Origin: a virus
IMG/VR virus record: IMGVR_UViG_3300029448_000515
Coordinates: 1-21,620 of that record
Length of the DNA stretch: 21,620 bases
Direction: 5' to 3' (one strand)
The notes under the pieces were generated by a model. It had not been told where the DNA came from. It saw only the letters and a list, made by a program, of their open reading frames with translations, and did not search any database. The translations under genes were made by a program, and so were the position numbers. Position 1 is the stretch's first letter. Each line of letters opens with the position of its first letter. Positions 1 to 6,385 of this stretch are shown here, one piece after another.

Positions 1-1
1 G

Positions 2-460
2 ATGTGCTACGAGTGGGGGCAACGTCCAGTAGACATACGCAATCTCAAGTGGACTGACATAGATGGTGATGTGGTGACCATCACACAGTCCAAGCGTGGT
101 GCTACCGTTGAGCTACCTGTGCCTGACAACCTGATGCAGATGCTACAGCAGCAGCGTGAGGACTGGGACTTCCAAGACTATGTAGTACCTCACCACAGGC
201 CACAGGACAGCGCCTACAGGCCGCTAACTGTTTCTCAGATGACAGCACTGCTCAGAGAAGTTAAGGCTACTGCTGGGCTACCTGACGAGCTGCAGGTAGG
301 TGACCTGAGGAAGACTGCTATTGTGGAGATGATTGAAGGTGGGGTTGACCATCTTGCAATTCAATCTGTATCAGGGCATAAGAACGTGGCTAGTCTTAAC
401 CCGTACAATAAGTTCAGTCTGAACACAGCCAAAGCTGCACTTGAAAGGAGACAGCGATGA
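2..460 (+). CDS. int: Tyrosine recombinase/integrase, C-terminal part (5' end cut by window edge)
   Basis: This is the catalytic domain of a tyrosine recombinase, which would integrate or excise phage DNA at an attachment site. The 152 visible residues contain the first catalytic Arg (R8 in GQRPVDIRNLKW), the beta-hairpin Lys (K31), R103 in GDLRKT, H126 in SGHKN and the nucleophile candidate Y135 in NPYNKF. In the usual HxxR box the His is replaced by Gly (G100), which is uncommon but tolerated in some members. The reading frame is open to the left edge, so the Met at base 2 is internal and the DNA-binding N-terminus lies outside the window. The stop overlaps the next start (ATGA). No attachment site is visible. 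Family assignment is firm; whether it is active is not known. Confidence 0.9.
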   Translation: MCYEWGQRPVDIRNLKWTDIDGDVVTITQSKRGATVELPVPDNLMQMLQQQREDWDFQDYVVPHHRPQDSAYRPLTVSQMTALLREVKATAGLPDELQVGDLRKTAIVEMIEGGVDHLAIQSVSGHKNVASLNPYNKFSLNTAKAALERRQR

Positions 461-645
461 AAAGGAAAAGAGATATACCCCCTGAGGTATTTAGGCATTG
501 GGCTAATTGTTTTATTGACGGTACGCTTGATGACGAGTATGCTGACGAGCTTGGTGAGATCCTTGAGCTACTTGCTAACAACGCAGAGTTCAATGAAGAG
601 TTGAAGAAGAATCGTGGGGCTTGGTATGAAGGCTCAATACATTAG
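457..645 (+). CDS. Small hypothetical phage protein (62 aa)
   Basis: I do not recognise this family. The protein has a basic start (MKRKRDIPPE) followed by an acidic, Leu/Glu-rich stretch at about residues 22-50 that is probably helical. There is no membrane segment or Cys motif. Its ATG overlaps the integrase stop (ATGA), and AAGGAG at 445-450 sits 6 bases upstream, so it should be translated with the integrase. The position right after int would suit an excisionase or a regulator, but no helix-turn-helix is evident, so that stays a guess. Confidence 0.7.
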   Translation: MKRKRDIPPEVFRHWANCFIDGTLDDEYADELGEILELLANNAEFNEELKKNRGAWYEGSIH

Positions 646-654
646 GAGAAGATC

Positions 655-855
655 ATGAAGATAACTAGGGTAAGTCCGTTTTCAAATAAGAAGACAACGC
701 TTGAGATTGATGTGACAGCTAGGCAGATAGCTTCATGGGAGAAGGGCGAGTTAATACAGGATGCAATGCCTAACTTGACAGCAGATGAACGAGAGTTTAT
801 AAAGATGGGCATTACGCCTGACGAGTGGGGTGATATATTTGGAGTTGATAAATGA
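655..855 (+). CDS. Conserved small phage protein (66 aa)
   Basis: This is a small soluble protein of a type often seen in phages of marine and other alphaproteobacteria. Its recognisable parts are an N-terminal VSPFSNKKTTLEIDVT strand region, a central ARQIASWEKGELIQDAMPNLTA-like segment and a C-terminal EFIKMGITPDEW motif (residues 48-59). A clear AGGAG ribosome binding site lies at 643-647, 7 bases before the ATG. The stop region overlaps the ThyX start by four bases (ATGA at 852-855), so the two are probably co-translated. Function is unknown. The resemblance is from memory of phage small proteins and was not searched. Confidence 0.8.
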   Translation: MKITRVSPFSNKKTTLEIDVTARQIASWEKGELIQDAMPNLTADEREFIKMGITPDEWGDIFGVDK

Positions 856-1475
856 TTACAGCAACATACATAGATCACATGGGTACTGACTTGACAGTAG
901 TGAATGCAGCTAGGGTGTCCTTTGGCAAAAAGCGTGATGTGTATCAAGAGCAAGAGGACTACAGGCTGATCCATTACTTAGCCAAGCATAAACACATGTC
1001 ACCCTTTGGGCATTGCTTTGCCAGCTTTCACGTTAAAGCACCTATGTTTGTAGCACGTCAGCTAGTTAAGCATAAGTTCCTACGTTGGAATGAAGTATCA
1101 AGACGATACGTAGATCACGAGCCTGAGTTCTATCAGCCCACAGAGTGGCGTGGACGTAGTGTTGATAAGAAGCAGGGTAGTAAAGGCGTGGTAGATGTGG
1201 GTAAGATAGGTGACATCAGTTTAACCAGTAAAACCCTATACAACAGCCTGATTGACAGGGGTGTATGCCCAGAGCAAGCACGTATGGTACTGCCACAGTC
1301 TATGATGACTGAGTGGTACTGGTCAGGTAGCTTGGATGCATTTGCTGACATGTGTAACCTACGCTGTAAGCCTGACACACAAGCTGAAACAAGGTTTGTG
1401 GCTGACGCTATCTCTGAGGAAATGGAAAAACTATTCCCTGTGTCATGGGAAGCTTTAATAAATGAGCAAAGGTAA
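852..1475 (+). CDS. thyX: Flavin-dependent thymidylate synthase ThyX
   Basis: ThyX converts dUMP to dTMP using methylene-tetrahydrofolate, NADPH and FAD, supplying thymidine for phage DNA synthesis. The protein has 207 residues, slightly under the usual 220-250. The signature RHRxxSxNExSxRY is present as a variant at residues 73-86: K73-H74-K75 replace R-H-R, the Ser is R78, and NEVSRRY is intact. Other matches are ARMVLP (residues 143-148), N169-L-R171 and TQAETR (176-181), which correspond to substrate-binding parts of the family. The ATG overlaps the preceding gene by four bases. With the RNR, MazG and DUF3310 genes downstream it forms a nucleotide-supply set. The family call is secure; the altered signature suggests a phage-specific subgroup. 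Confidence 0.93.
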   Translation: MITATYIDHMGTDLTVVNAARVSFGKKRDVYQEQEDYRLIHYLAKHKHMSPFGHCFASFHVKAPMFVARQLVKHKFLRWNEVSRRYVDHEPEFYQPTEWRGRSVDKKQGSKGVVDVGKIGDISLTSKTLYNSLIDRGVCPEQARMVLPQSMMTEWYWSGSLDAFADMCNLRCKPDTQAETRFVADAISEEMEKLFPVSWEALINEQR

Positions 1476-1615
1476 TGACTAAACTATATGACTTAGAGCC
1501 TATGATGTGGATACCTTACCTAATAACACAAGGGATCATTGTTGTAACTATAACATCCCCTGTGTGGTGGCTACTATGGGTTCTCATAAAGTATATAAAG
1601 GGTAAAAAGAAATGA
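1475..1615 (+). CDS. Predicted 46-residue membrane microprotein
   Basis: This small frame starts in a TAATG overlap with the thyX stop and ends in an ATGA overlap with the next gene, which is the spacing of a real gene in this operon. The product begins [10 protein letters not shown], nearly identical to the start of the next gene, and then becomes a hydrophobic segment at about residues 12-39 ([13 protein letters not shown]...WWLLWVLI), followed by a basic end (KYIKGKKK). That is a typical single-pass membrane protein with a positive cytoplasmic tail. Its function is unknown. The shared N-terminus points to partial duplication of the next gene's 5' end (see repeat). Confidence 0.65.
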   Translation: MTKLYDLEPMMWIPYLITQGIIVVTITSPVWWLLWVLIKYIKGKKK

Positions 1616-1645
1616 CTAAACTGTATGACTTAGAGCCAATGATAA
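1475..1645 (+). repeat. Direct repeat of a gene start (1475-1507 and 1612-1644)
   Basis: The first 33 bases of two adjacent genes match at all but two positions (1475-1507 against 1612-1644), and similarity continues a few bases more with a one-base shift. Both copies encode [10 protein letters not shown] and start in overlap with an upstream stop. The copies are 137 bases apart. This is read directly from the sequence. The likely origin is duplication of the downstream gene's initiation region. Confidence 0.85.
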
Positions 1646-1836
1646 TGGATTGCTGGCATGTGTGTAATGACTTACAGGTTGTATTCAAGCAGATCGGTGA
1701 CGGTGAACGTGAACCTACACATGATGAAATGATGAACGCACTGATGGGTATGCAGCAAGTATACCAATGGAAGTTTGAGCAACTATTCTTTAAGTATGAG
1801 CAAGTAATAAAGAGGATCAAAGATAATGAGGGGTAA
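1612..1836 (+). CDS. Conserved small phage protein, MTKLYDLE family (74 aa)
   Basis: The start [20 protein letters not shown] resembles a small protein found in many marine podoviruses and cyanophages (from memory MTKLYELExxIMDCWxVxDD), usually close to replication or nucleotide genes. A helix-rich acidic middle (residues 30-48) is followed by [20 protein letters not shown], an aromatic helical segment typical of that family's end. No enzyme motif is visible and its function is unknown. It overlaps genes on both sides (ATGA with the 46-residue frame, and the next gene's ATG at 1826). It is the likely parent of the duplicated N-terminus in the preceding microprotein. Confidence 0.82.
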   Translation: MTKLYDLEPMIMDCWHVCNDLQVVFKQIGDGEREPTHDEMMNALMGMQQVYQWKFEQLFFKYEQVIKRIKDNEG

Positions 1837-1987
1837 TATCAACGGTGCAATCAAGGCGTCAGCTATTGTAGCTTTACTGATTGCCGCACCGCCAGTGCTG
1901 ATAGCTATGACGTATGACGAGTACCCAAAGTATTGCAAGCTGTCTATCTTGCTACCATGTATAGGAGTGAAGGATGAAAACGGATGA
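1826..1987 (+). CDS. Small membrane or secreted protein (53 aa)
   Basis: The frame starts inside the end of the preceding gene and ends 14 bases into the next one, matching the overlap style of this operon. A basic start ([12 protein letters not shown]) leads to a hydrophobic stretch at about residues 11-28 ([18 protein letters not shown]), then a short polar tail with two Cys (C37 and C45). This could be a membrane anchor or a signal-peptide-like segment. I do not recognise it. A good coding arrangement but a short length gives moderate confidence. Confidence 0.55.
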   Translation: MRGNINGAIKASAIVALLIAAPPVLIAMTYDEYPKYCKLSILLPCIGVKDENG

Positions 1988-2150
1988 GGTTAAAATAACA
2001 GAGATAGAAGAACATGAGGATGGCAGTGCTACGCTACAAGTAGAGTGTGATCCAGAAACCTTTATGGCTATATTTAATGTAGGCTTTGTGTCCTTGGTTA
2101 AGGCTGGCTTAGAATCGGAAAGGAGTGAAGATGTACGCAGTGGAGATTGA
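1974..2150 (+). CDS. Small acidic conserved phage protein (58 aa)
   Basis: An acidic N-terminal half ([20 protein letters not shown]) is followed by DPETFMAIFNVGFVSLVKAG, a predicted beta-beta-alpha arrangement. Small proteins with the pattern EhEDGSAxhxxxxDPExxxxhhxxGxxxLhxxxh are frequent in phages of marine bacteria; I recall the pattern but cannot verify it here. A strong AGGAGTGAAGG-type ribosome binding site lies just upstream of the ATG. The 3' end overlaps the next gene by 20 bases. Function is unknown. Confidence 0.7.
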   Translation: MKTDEVKITEIEEHEDGSATLQVECDPETFMAIFNVGFVSLVKAGLESERSEDVRSGD

Positions 2151-2343
2151 AGTTGAGAAGGGAGAGTATACCCTAGTACGAAAAGAAGATCCTTGGACTT
2201 ATGACACAAAGATAAGAGTCTTTGATACTAGAGAGAAAGCAGAGACAGAAGCCGCAAAATGGAACACGGGGCGTGTAATTAACTATTTACATTACATCCG
2301 ACCTATGACAAAAGAGGAGCGTGAAAGAGCAAAGGAAAGATAG
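2131..2343 (+). CDS. Small hypothetical protein (70 aa)
   Basis: The protein starts MYAVEIEVEKGEYTLVRKED and has a predicted beta-rich first half, then a helix (TREKAETEAAKWN) and a basic end (KEERERAKER). The general layout, a strand pair, a displayed parameter and then a helix with EAExxAxxWNTG, resembles small phage proteins of unknown role. The ATG at 2131 is preferred to a GTG at 2125 because AGGAG at 2121-2125 would overlap the GTG but is correctly spaced, 5 bases, from the ATG. The stop is immediately followed by the primase-helicase ATG. Confidence 0.7.
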   Translation: MYAVEIEVEKGEYTLVRKEDPWTYDTKIRVFDTREKAETEAAKWNTGRVINYLHYIRPMTKEERERAKER

Positions 2344-3945
2344 ATGTCCGATAATCCACACTTAGCTTGTCCCTATACAGACTGTGGTTCAAGCGATGCA
2401 TTCAATTGGAATAATGATGGCTATGGTCACTGTCATTCTTGTGGTAATGCATATCCTTCTAGGGATATGTCAGAAACATTTGATTGGGTGAAGGCTGAAT
2501 ACCCTTTACCAGAAAGGAGAAAACCTATGGAGATACCTGTGACGGGTATGACCTACCAGAACATCAGGGGTATTGATGCTGATGTCTGTGAGTTGTACGG
2601 TATCCAGTTACAGACTGGTGAAGGTGGTGAACCTGTACGTTATGCGTACAAGTACCCACATACTGTCAAGTATAGGCTGCACAGTGACAAGTCTAAGTCT
2701 TGGGTCAAGGATCGTGGGCTAGGTATGAACCACCTGTTTGGCCCTGACTTCAATGCCGGCACAAGCCAGCGAATCTACTTGACTGAGGGTGAGTTCGATG
2801 CGGCTAGTCTGTATCAGATTCTTGGTAAGACATTCCCTGTGAAATCACTGCCCTCTGCTTCTATCGGCGAGAAGTTTATCAAGCACAACCATGCTTATCT
2901 TTCGTCATTCAGAGAGATCATCTATGCAGGTGAGCTTGATGCGGCTGGACGTACTGCTGCTGACAAGTTGTACCAAGCCTTCCCTGAGAAGTTCTGGTAT
3001 GTGCCTATGACTAAGCACAAGGATGCTAATGACTTCTTGCAAGCAGGTGATGGTCAAGACTTGATGTGGTCTGCAAAGAAACCTCAACGGTATTCACCTG
3101 AGAACTTCTTCTGCTCTGATCAGGATGTAGAAGATGCAATCCTGAATGAGAATCCCTACGAGTATATTCCCACAGGTCACACTGGTCTTGATGATAAGAT
3201 CCGTGGGATGGTCAAGGGTGGCATTACCTTTATCAAAGCCCCAAGGGGTACTGGTAAGACTGAGGTGATCAGGTACTTTGAGACTGGTCTACTACGTGAT
3301 GAAGATAGCCGTGTAGCTTTGCTCCACATGGAAGAGATGAAGTCTACTACCTACCGTTCAATGGCTACCTATCAACTGGGTATCAATGTCAGAACCAAGG
3401 ATGATGCCAGAGAGAATGGTGTCTCTGAGGCAGCTGTGATTCAAGCAGCCAAGGAGATGACTCAGGGTGAGCGTACTATTATCTTTGAGATGATGTCACA
3501 CGATGATCCACTCAAGTTGCTTGACTACATACGTCTTGCAGCTACGGTGTATGGTGCCGGCTTCATCTTTATTGATCACGTTCAGCGTTTAGCCTATCTG
3601 TCTAGCTCTGGTGTTGATGGTGCTACTAGTACACTAACTACACTAGGTTCTCGTGCAGCACAGTTAGCCAAGGAGTTGAACATCGGTGTGATCTTTATAT
3701 CACAGGTCAATGATGATGGTAGAACAAAATATGCTGCTTCACTTGAAGAAGAAGCAATCATCTGTATTAAGATCGAGCGTGATGTTGAGACAGACGATGA
3801 GGTTCTTCAGAACACCACCAACTTTATTGTTGACAAGAACAGACCGTTTGCTAAGTTGGGTCATGCTGGTTCAGTCTACTATGATCCAGAGACTACGATA
3901 CTTAGTGAAGAAACACCATTTGTAAGGAGTGACCTAGCAGCATGA
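2344..3945 (+). CDS. T7 gp4-like DNA primase-helicase
   Basis: A bifunctional replication protein that unwinds DNA at the fork and makes RNA primers. It is 533 residues (T7 gp4 is 566). A zinc-binding module uses C9, C14, C30 and C33 (CX4C-X15-CX2C). The TOPRIM primase core has TEGEFDA (E148, E150) and, where DxD is normal, E197-L-D199 followed by AAGR, then KDANDFL. The RecA-type helicase has Walker A APRGTGKT (residues 299-306) and Walker B FIFIDH (D411). A linker near residue 255-270 separates the halves. The stop overlaps the polymerase start (ATGA), suggesting coupled synthesis. The Asp-to-Glu change in the TOPRIM motif is the only oddity. Confidence 0.93.
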   Translation: MSDNPHLACPYTDCGSSDAFNWNNDGYGHCHSCGNAYPSRDMSETFDWVKAEYPLPERRKPMEIPVTGMTYQNIRGIDADVCELYGIQLQTGEGGEPVRYAYKYPHTVKYRLHSDKSKSWVKDRGLGMNHLFGPDFNAGTSQRIYLTEGEFDAASLYQILGKTFPVKSLPSASIGEKFIKHNHAYLSSFREIIYAGELDAAGRTAADKLYQAFPEKFWYVPMTKHKDANDFLQAGDGQDLMWSAKKPQRYSPENFFCSDQDVEDAILNENPYEYIPTGHTGLDDKIRGMVKGGITFIKAPRGTGKTEVIRYFETGLLRDEDSRVALLHMEEMKSTTYRSMATYQLGINVRTKDDARENGVSEAAVIQAAKEMTQGERTIIFEMMSHDDPLKLLDYIRLAATVYGAGFIFIDHVQRLAYLSSSGVDGATSTLTTLGSRAAQLAKELNIGVIFISQVNDDGRTKYAASLEEEAIICIKIERDVETDDEVLQNTTNFIVDKNRPFAKLGHAGSVYYDPETTILSEETPFVRSDLAA

Positions 3946-5789
3946 TTGTATTTGACGTAGAAGCTGACAACCTCTTGGATGATGCTACTAAAATACATTG
4001 CTTATCTTACACATCTGATGGGGTTAATTACGACACCTTGTTTGACTATAACGACATGCGTGACTTGGTTATGAGTCAACGTGGTTTGATTGGTCACAAC
4101 ATTGTGCGGTATGATGCACCGTTACTTGAAAAGCTATTGGGCATTAAGCTTAAGGCTAGATTGTTTGATACTCTACCTATGTCTTGGGTACTAAATTATA
4201 GTAGGCCTAAGCATGGCTTGGAATCTTTTGGTGTTGACTTTGGTGTACCTAAACCTGAGATCAATGACTGGGTAAACCTTACTCAAGAAGAGTATGCCCA
4301 CCGTTGCACTGAAGATGTTAAGATTAACTGGTTGCTTTGGCAAGACTTACTCAAGCGATTCATGATCATCTATCAGAAGGACAAGGTGCTACTAGATAAG
4401 TTCTTCCGTTACCTTGAGTTCAAGATGAGGTGTGCAGCCACAGCTGAGTCTGTTGGTTGGAAGCTTGATCTAGACTTGGCTATTAAGTGTGTTGATGACT
4501 TAACTCAACAACAGGTAGACAAGGTGGCAGAGCTTAAGACTGTGATGCCAAGGGTTGCTAAGACTCAGGTAAAGCGTAGGCCTAAGAATTGCTTCAAGCA
4601 AGATGGTTCTCCATCTGCTCATGGTGAGAAGTGGTTTGCTCTACTTGATGAAAACAATCTACCAAGACATCATGACGAGGGTGTACTTATCCTCAAGGGT
4701 TATGATGAACCTAACCCTAACTCTAGCACTCAAGTAAAAGACTGGCTGTATTCTTTGGGTTGGGTACCTTGCACATTCAAGTATGTCAAAGAGGATGATG
4801 GTAGTGAAAGGACTATTCCTCAAGTGCGTAAAGATGGTGAGCTTACTGACTCAGTTAGCTTGCTTGTAGATGACAACCCTTCAGTAAAAGTTCTTGAGGG
4901 TCTAACTGTAATCCAACACCGACTTAGTATCTTTAAAGGTTTTGTTGAGTGTGAGCGTGACGGTTATGTGAAGGCAGAGATTGATGGCCTCACTAATACA
5001 CTACGCTTCAAGCATAAGAAACCTCTTGTCAACTTGCCTGGGGTTGATAGACCTTGGGGTAAGGAGATACGTGGGTGCCTCACTGCACCTGAGGGTTACG
5101 TACTGTGTGGTGCTGACATGACCTCTCTTGAGGATACATGCAAGCGTCACTACATGCACCCTTACGATCCAGCTTATGTGTTTGAGATGTCGCAGGATGG
5201 GTTTGACCCACACCTTGACTTAGCTAAACATGCCGGCGCTGTATCACAGGATGACATCGACGCTTACAATCAAGGCAACAAGCCTGAGCTTAAAGCTTTG
5301 CGTAAGAACTACAAGGTAGTCAACTACTCTGCTACCTATGGTGTTGGTGCTGCTAAACTATCACGTACTACTGGTCTACCTGCTCATGAGTGTCAGGCTT
5401 TGCTTGAGGCATATTGGGATCGCAACTGGTCAGTCAAGAAGTTTGCAGAGTCTCAACAGGTACGTAAACTAAACGGTGAGATGTGGGTACAGAATCCTGT
5501 CAGTAAGTTTTGGCACAGCTTACGCTACGAGAAGGATGTGTTCTCTACACTCAATCAATCTACTGGTGCTTACTGCTTTGACAAGTGGGTTGCCTACTAC
5601 CGTACACGTAGGGGCAATATCATTGGGCAGTTCCATGACGAATCAATCAATGTAGTAAAAGAAGGAGATCAAGATGTTCACAGTAATACTTTGACTTGGG
5701 CTATTGAAAAACTTAACAAAGAACTTAAATTAAATGTTGACTTAGGTATAGACATACAATACGGTCAACGATATAGTGATGTACACTAA
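3942..5789 (+). CDS. Family A DNA polymerase with 3'-5' exonuclease, T7-like
   Basis: The replicative polymerase of the phage, 615 residues (T7 gp5 is 704). Exonuclease residues are D5 and E7 (FDVEAD), D58 (GHNIVRYDAP) and D125 (CTEDV). Polymerase motif A is GADMTSLED (D392, E397), motif B is RKNYKVVNYSATYG (R454, K458, Y462, Y466-G467) and motif C is FHDES (H565, D566, E567). Y462 is at the position of E. coli Phe762, as in T7. No thioredoxin-binding insertion is obvious, but this cannot be excluded by eye. AAGGAG at 3924-3929 precedes the overlapping start. It works with the primase-helicase upstream and the SSB downstream. Confidence 0.95.
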   Translation: MIVFDVEADNLLDDATKIHCLSYTSDGVNYDTLFDYNDMRDLVMSQRGLIGHNIVRYDAPLLEKLLGIKLKARLFDTLPMSWVLNYSRPKHGLESFGVDFGVPKPEINDWVNLTQEEYAHRCTEDVKINWLLWQDLLKRFMIIYQKDKVLLDKFFRYLEFKMRCAATAESVGWKLDLDLAIKCVDDLTQQQVDKVAELKTVMPRVAKTQVKRRPKNCFKQDGSPSAHGEKWFALLDENNLPRHHDEGVLILKGYDEPNPNSSTQVKDWLYSLGWVPCTFKYVKEDDGSERTIPQVRKDGELTDSVSLLVDDNPSVKVLEGLTVIQHRLSIFKGFVECERDGYVKAEIDGLTNTLRFKHKKPLVNLPGVDRPWGKEIRGCLTAPEGYVLCGADMTSLEDTCKRHYMHPYDPAYVFEMSQDGFDPHLDLAKHAGAVSQDDIDAYNQGNKPELKALRKNYKVVNYSATYGVGAAKLSRTTGLPAHECQALLEAYWDRNWSVKKFAESQQVRKLNGEMWVQNPVSKFWHSLRYEKDVFSTLNQSTGAYCFDKWVAYYRTRRGNIIGQFHDESINVVKEGDQDVHSNTLTWAIEKLNKELKLNVDLGIDIQYGQRYSDVH

Positions 5790-5805
5790 ACATATGGAGG
5801 GCCGA

Positions 5806-6318
5806 ATGGCTACACGTAAAGTAAAACTAACTGGTACTGCAGAGTGGGCAAAAGTATTCCCACAGAACCGTGACTTGATGGGCTTTGATGGAGCCTATCA
5901 GGACTGTGATGGTGCTTGCACTATTGATGTTATCTTGGATGACGAGAACATGGCTAAGCTGACAGCCACAGGTTCAATGAAGCGGGGAGTGCCTGACCCA
6001 GAGGGACGGGGTAAGAAGGTACGCCTTGTGCGTAAGTACAACACTGGCCGTGATTGGGACAGTGGTGCACCTGTAGTTACTAAGGAAGATGGTACCCCTT
6101 GGGATTACGATCTTGATGGTACTATTGGTAACGGTTCTACCGTTGAGGTATTACTCTCAGTCTATGATACACGTATGAAGAGTATTGTAGGTACACGACT
6201 TGACAAGGTTACTGTCCTTGATCATGTAGAATACATCCCACCACAGGACGATGGCGGTACTTCCCCTGCCTTAGAGAAGCCTGTAGAAGCAGCTACTGAA
6301 GACTCAGTGCTATTCTAA
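5806..6318 (+). CDS. Probable single-stranded DNA-binding protein (T7 gp2.5-like)
   Basis: The gene sits directly after the polymerase, where marine T7-like phages often keep SSB. The 170-residue product begins MATRKVKLTGTAEWAKVFPQ and alternates predicted strands (CTIDVILDDE, KKVRLVRKYN, STVEVLLSVY) in a way that fits an OB fold. It ends in an acidic tail with a terminal aromatic residue (ATEDSVLF), a hallmark of gp2.5 and SSB proteins, which use it to contact polymerase and helicase. The start at 5806 is chosen over an upstream in-frame ATG at 5776 because GGAGG at 5796-5800 is spaced 5 bases from it and the conserved-looking N-terminus begins there. It is shorter than T7 gp2.5 (232 aa). 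Confidence 0.65.
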   Translation: MATRKVKLTGTAEWAKVFPQNRDLMGFDGAYQDCDGACTIDVILDDENMAKLTATGSMKRGVPDPEGRGKKVRLVRKYNTGRDWDSGAPVVTKEDGTPWDYDLDGTIGNGSTVEVLLSVYDTRMKSIVGTRLDKVTVLDHVEYIPPQDDGGTSPALEKPVEAATEDSVLF

Positions 6319-6331
6319 GGATGTAACTTAG

Positions 6332-6369
6332 GGGGGTGGTTGGTTTTCTTTCCTTTCCCTTCCACCCCC
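6332..6369. other. Hairpin with G/C stem and pyrimidine-rich loop
   Basis: GGGGGTGG (6332-6339) can pair perfectly with CCACCCCC (6362-6369), giving 8 base pairs and a 22-base loop that is mostly T and C (a homopyrimidine run at 6344-6363). It fills the only sizeable gap in the early operon, between the SSB stop and the exonuclease ribosome binding site. No U-tract follows the stem, so a classical terminator is unlikely. Candidates are an mRNA processing or stability element, a transcription pause site, or a replication-related structure. Confidence 0.55.
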
Positions 6370-6385
6370 AACTTAAGGAGTAACT

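Noticed and set aside
642-974. A 110-residue frame on the minus strand opposite the small gene and thyX
   Set aside because: It is antisense to two well-supported genes, has no ribosome site, and its composition is that of a shadow frame.
3942-5789. DnaJ-like zinc insertion in the polymerase, as in HMO-2011-type phages
   Set aside because: No CxxCxGxG repeats occur in the 615 residues, so this hallmark is not present.
6332-6369. Intrinsic terminator between SSB and exonuclease
   Set aside because: The stem is good, but there is no U-tract after it and genes downstream continue in the same direction without a visible promoter.
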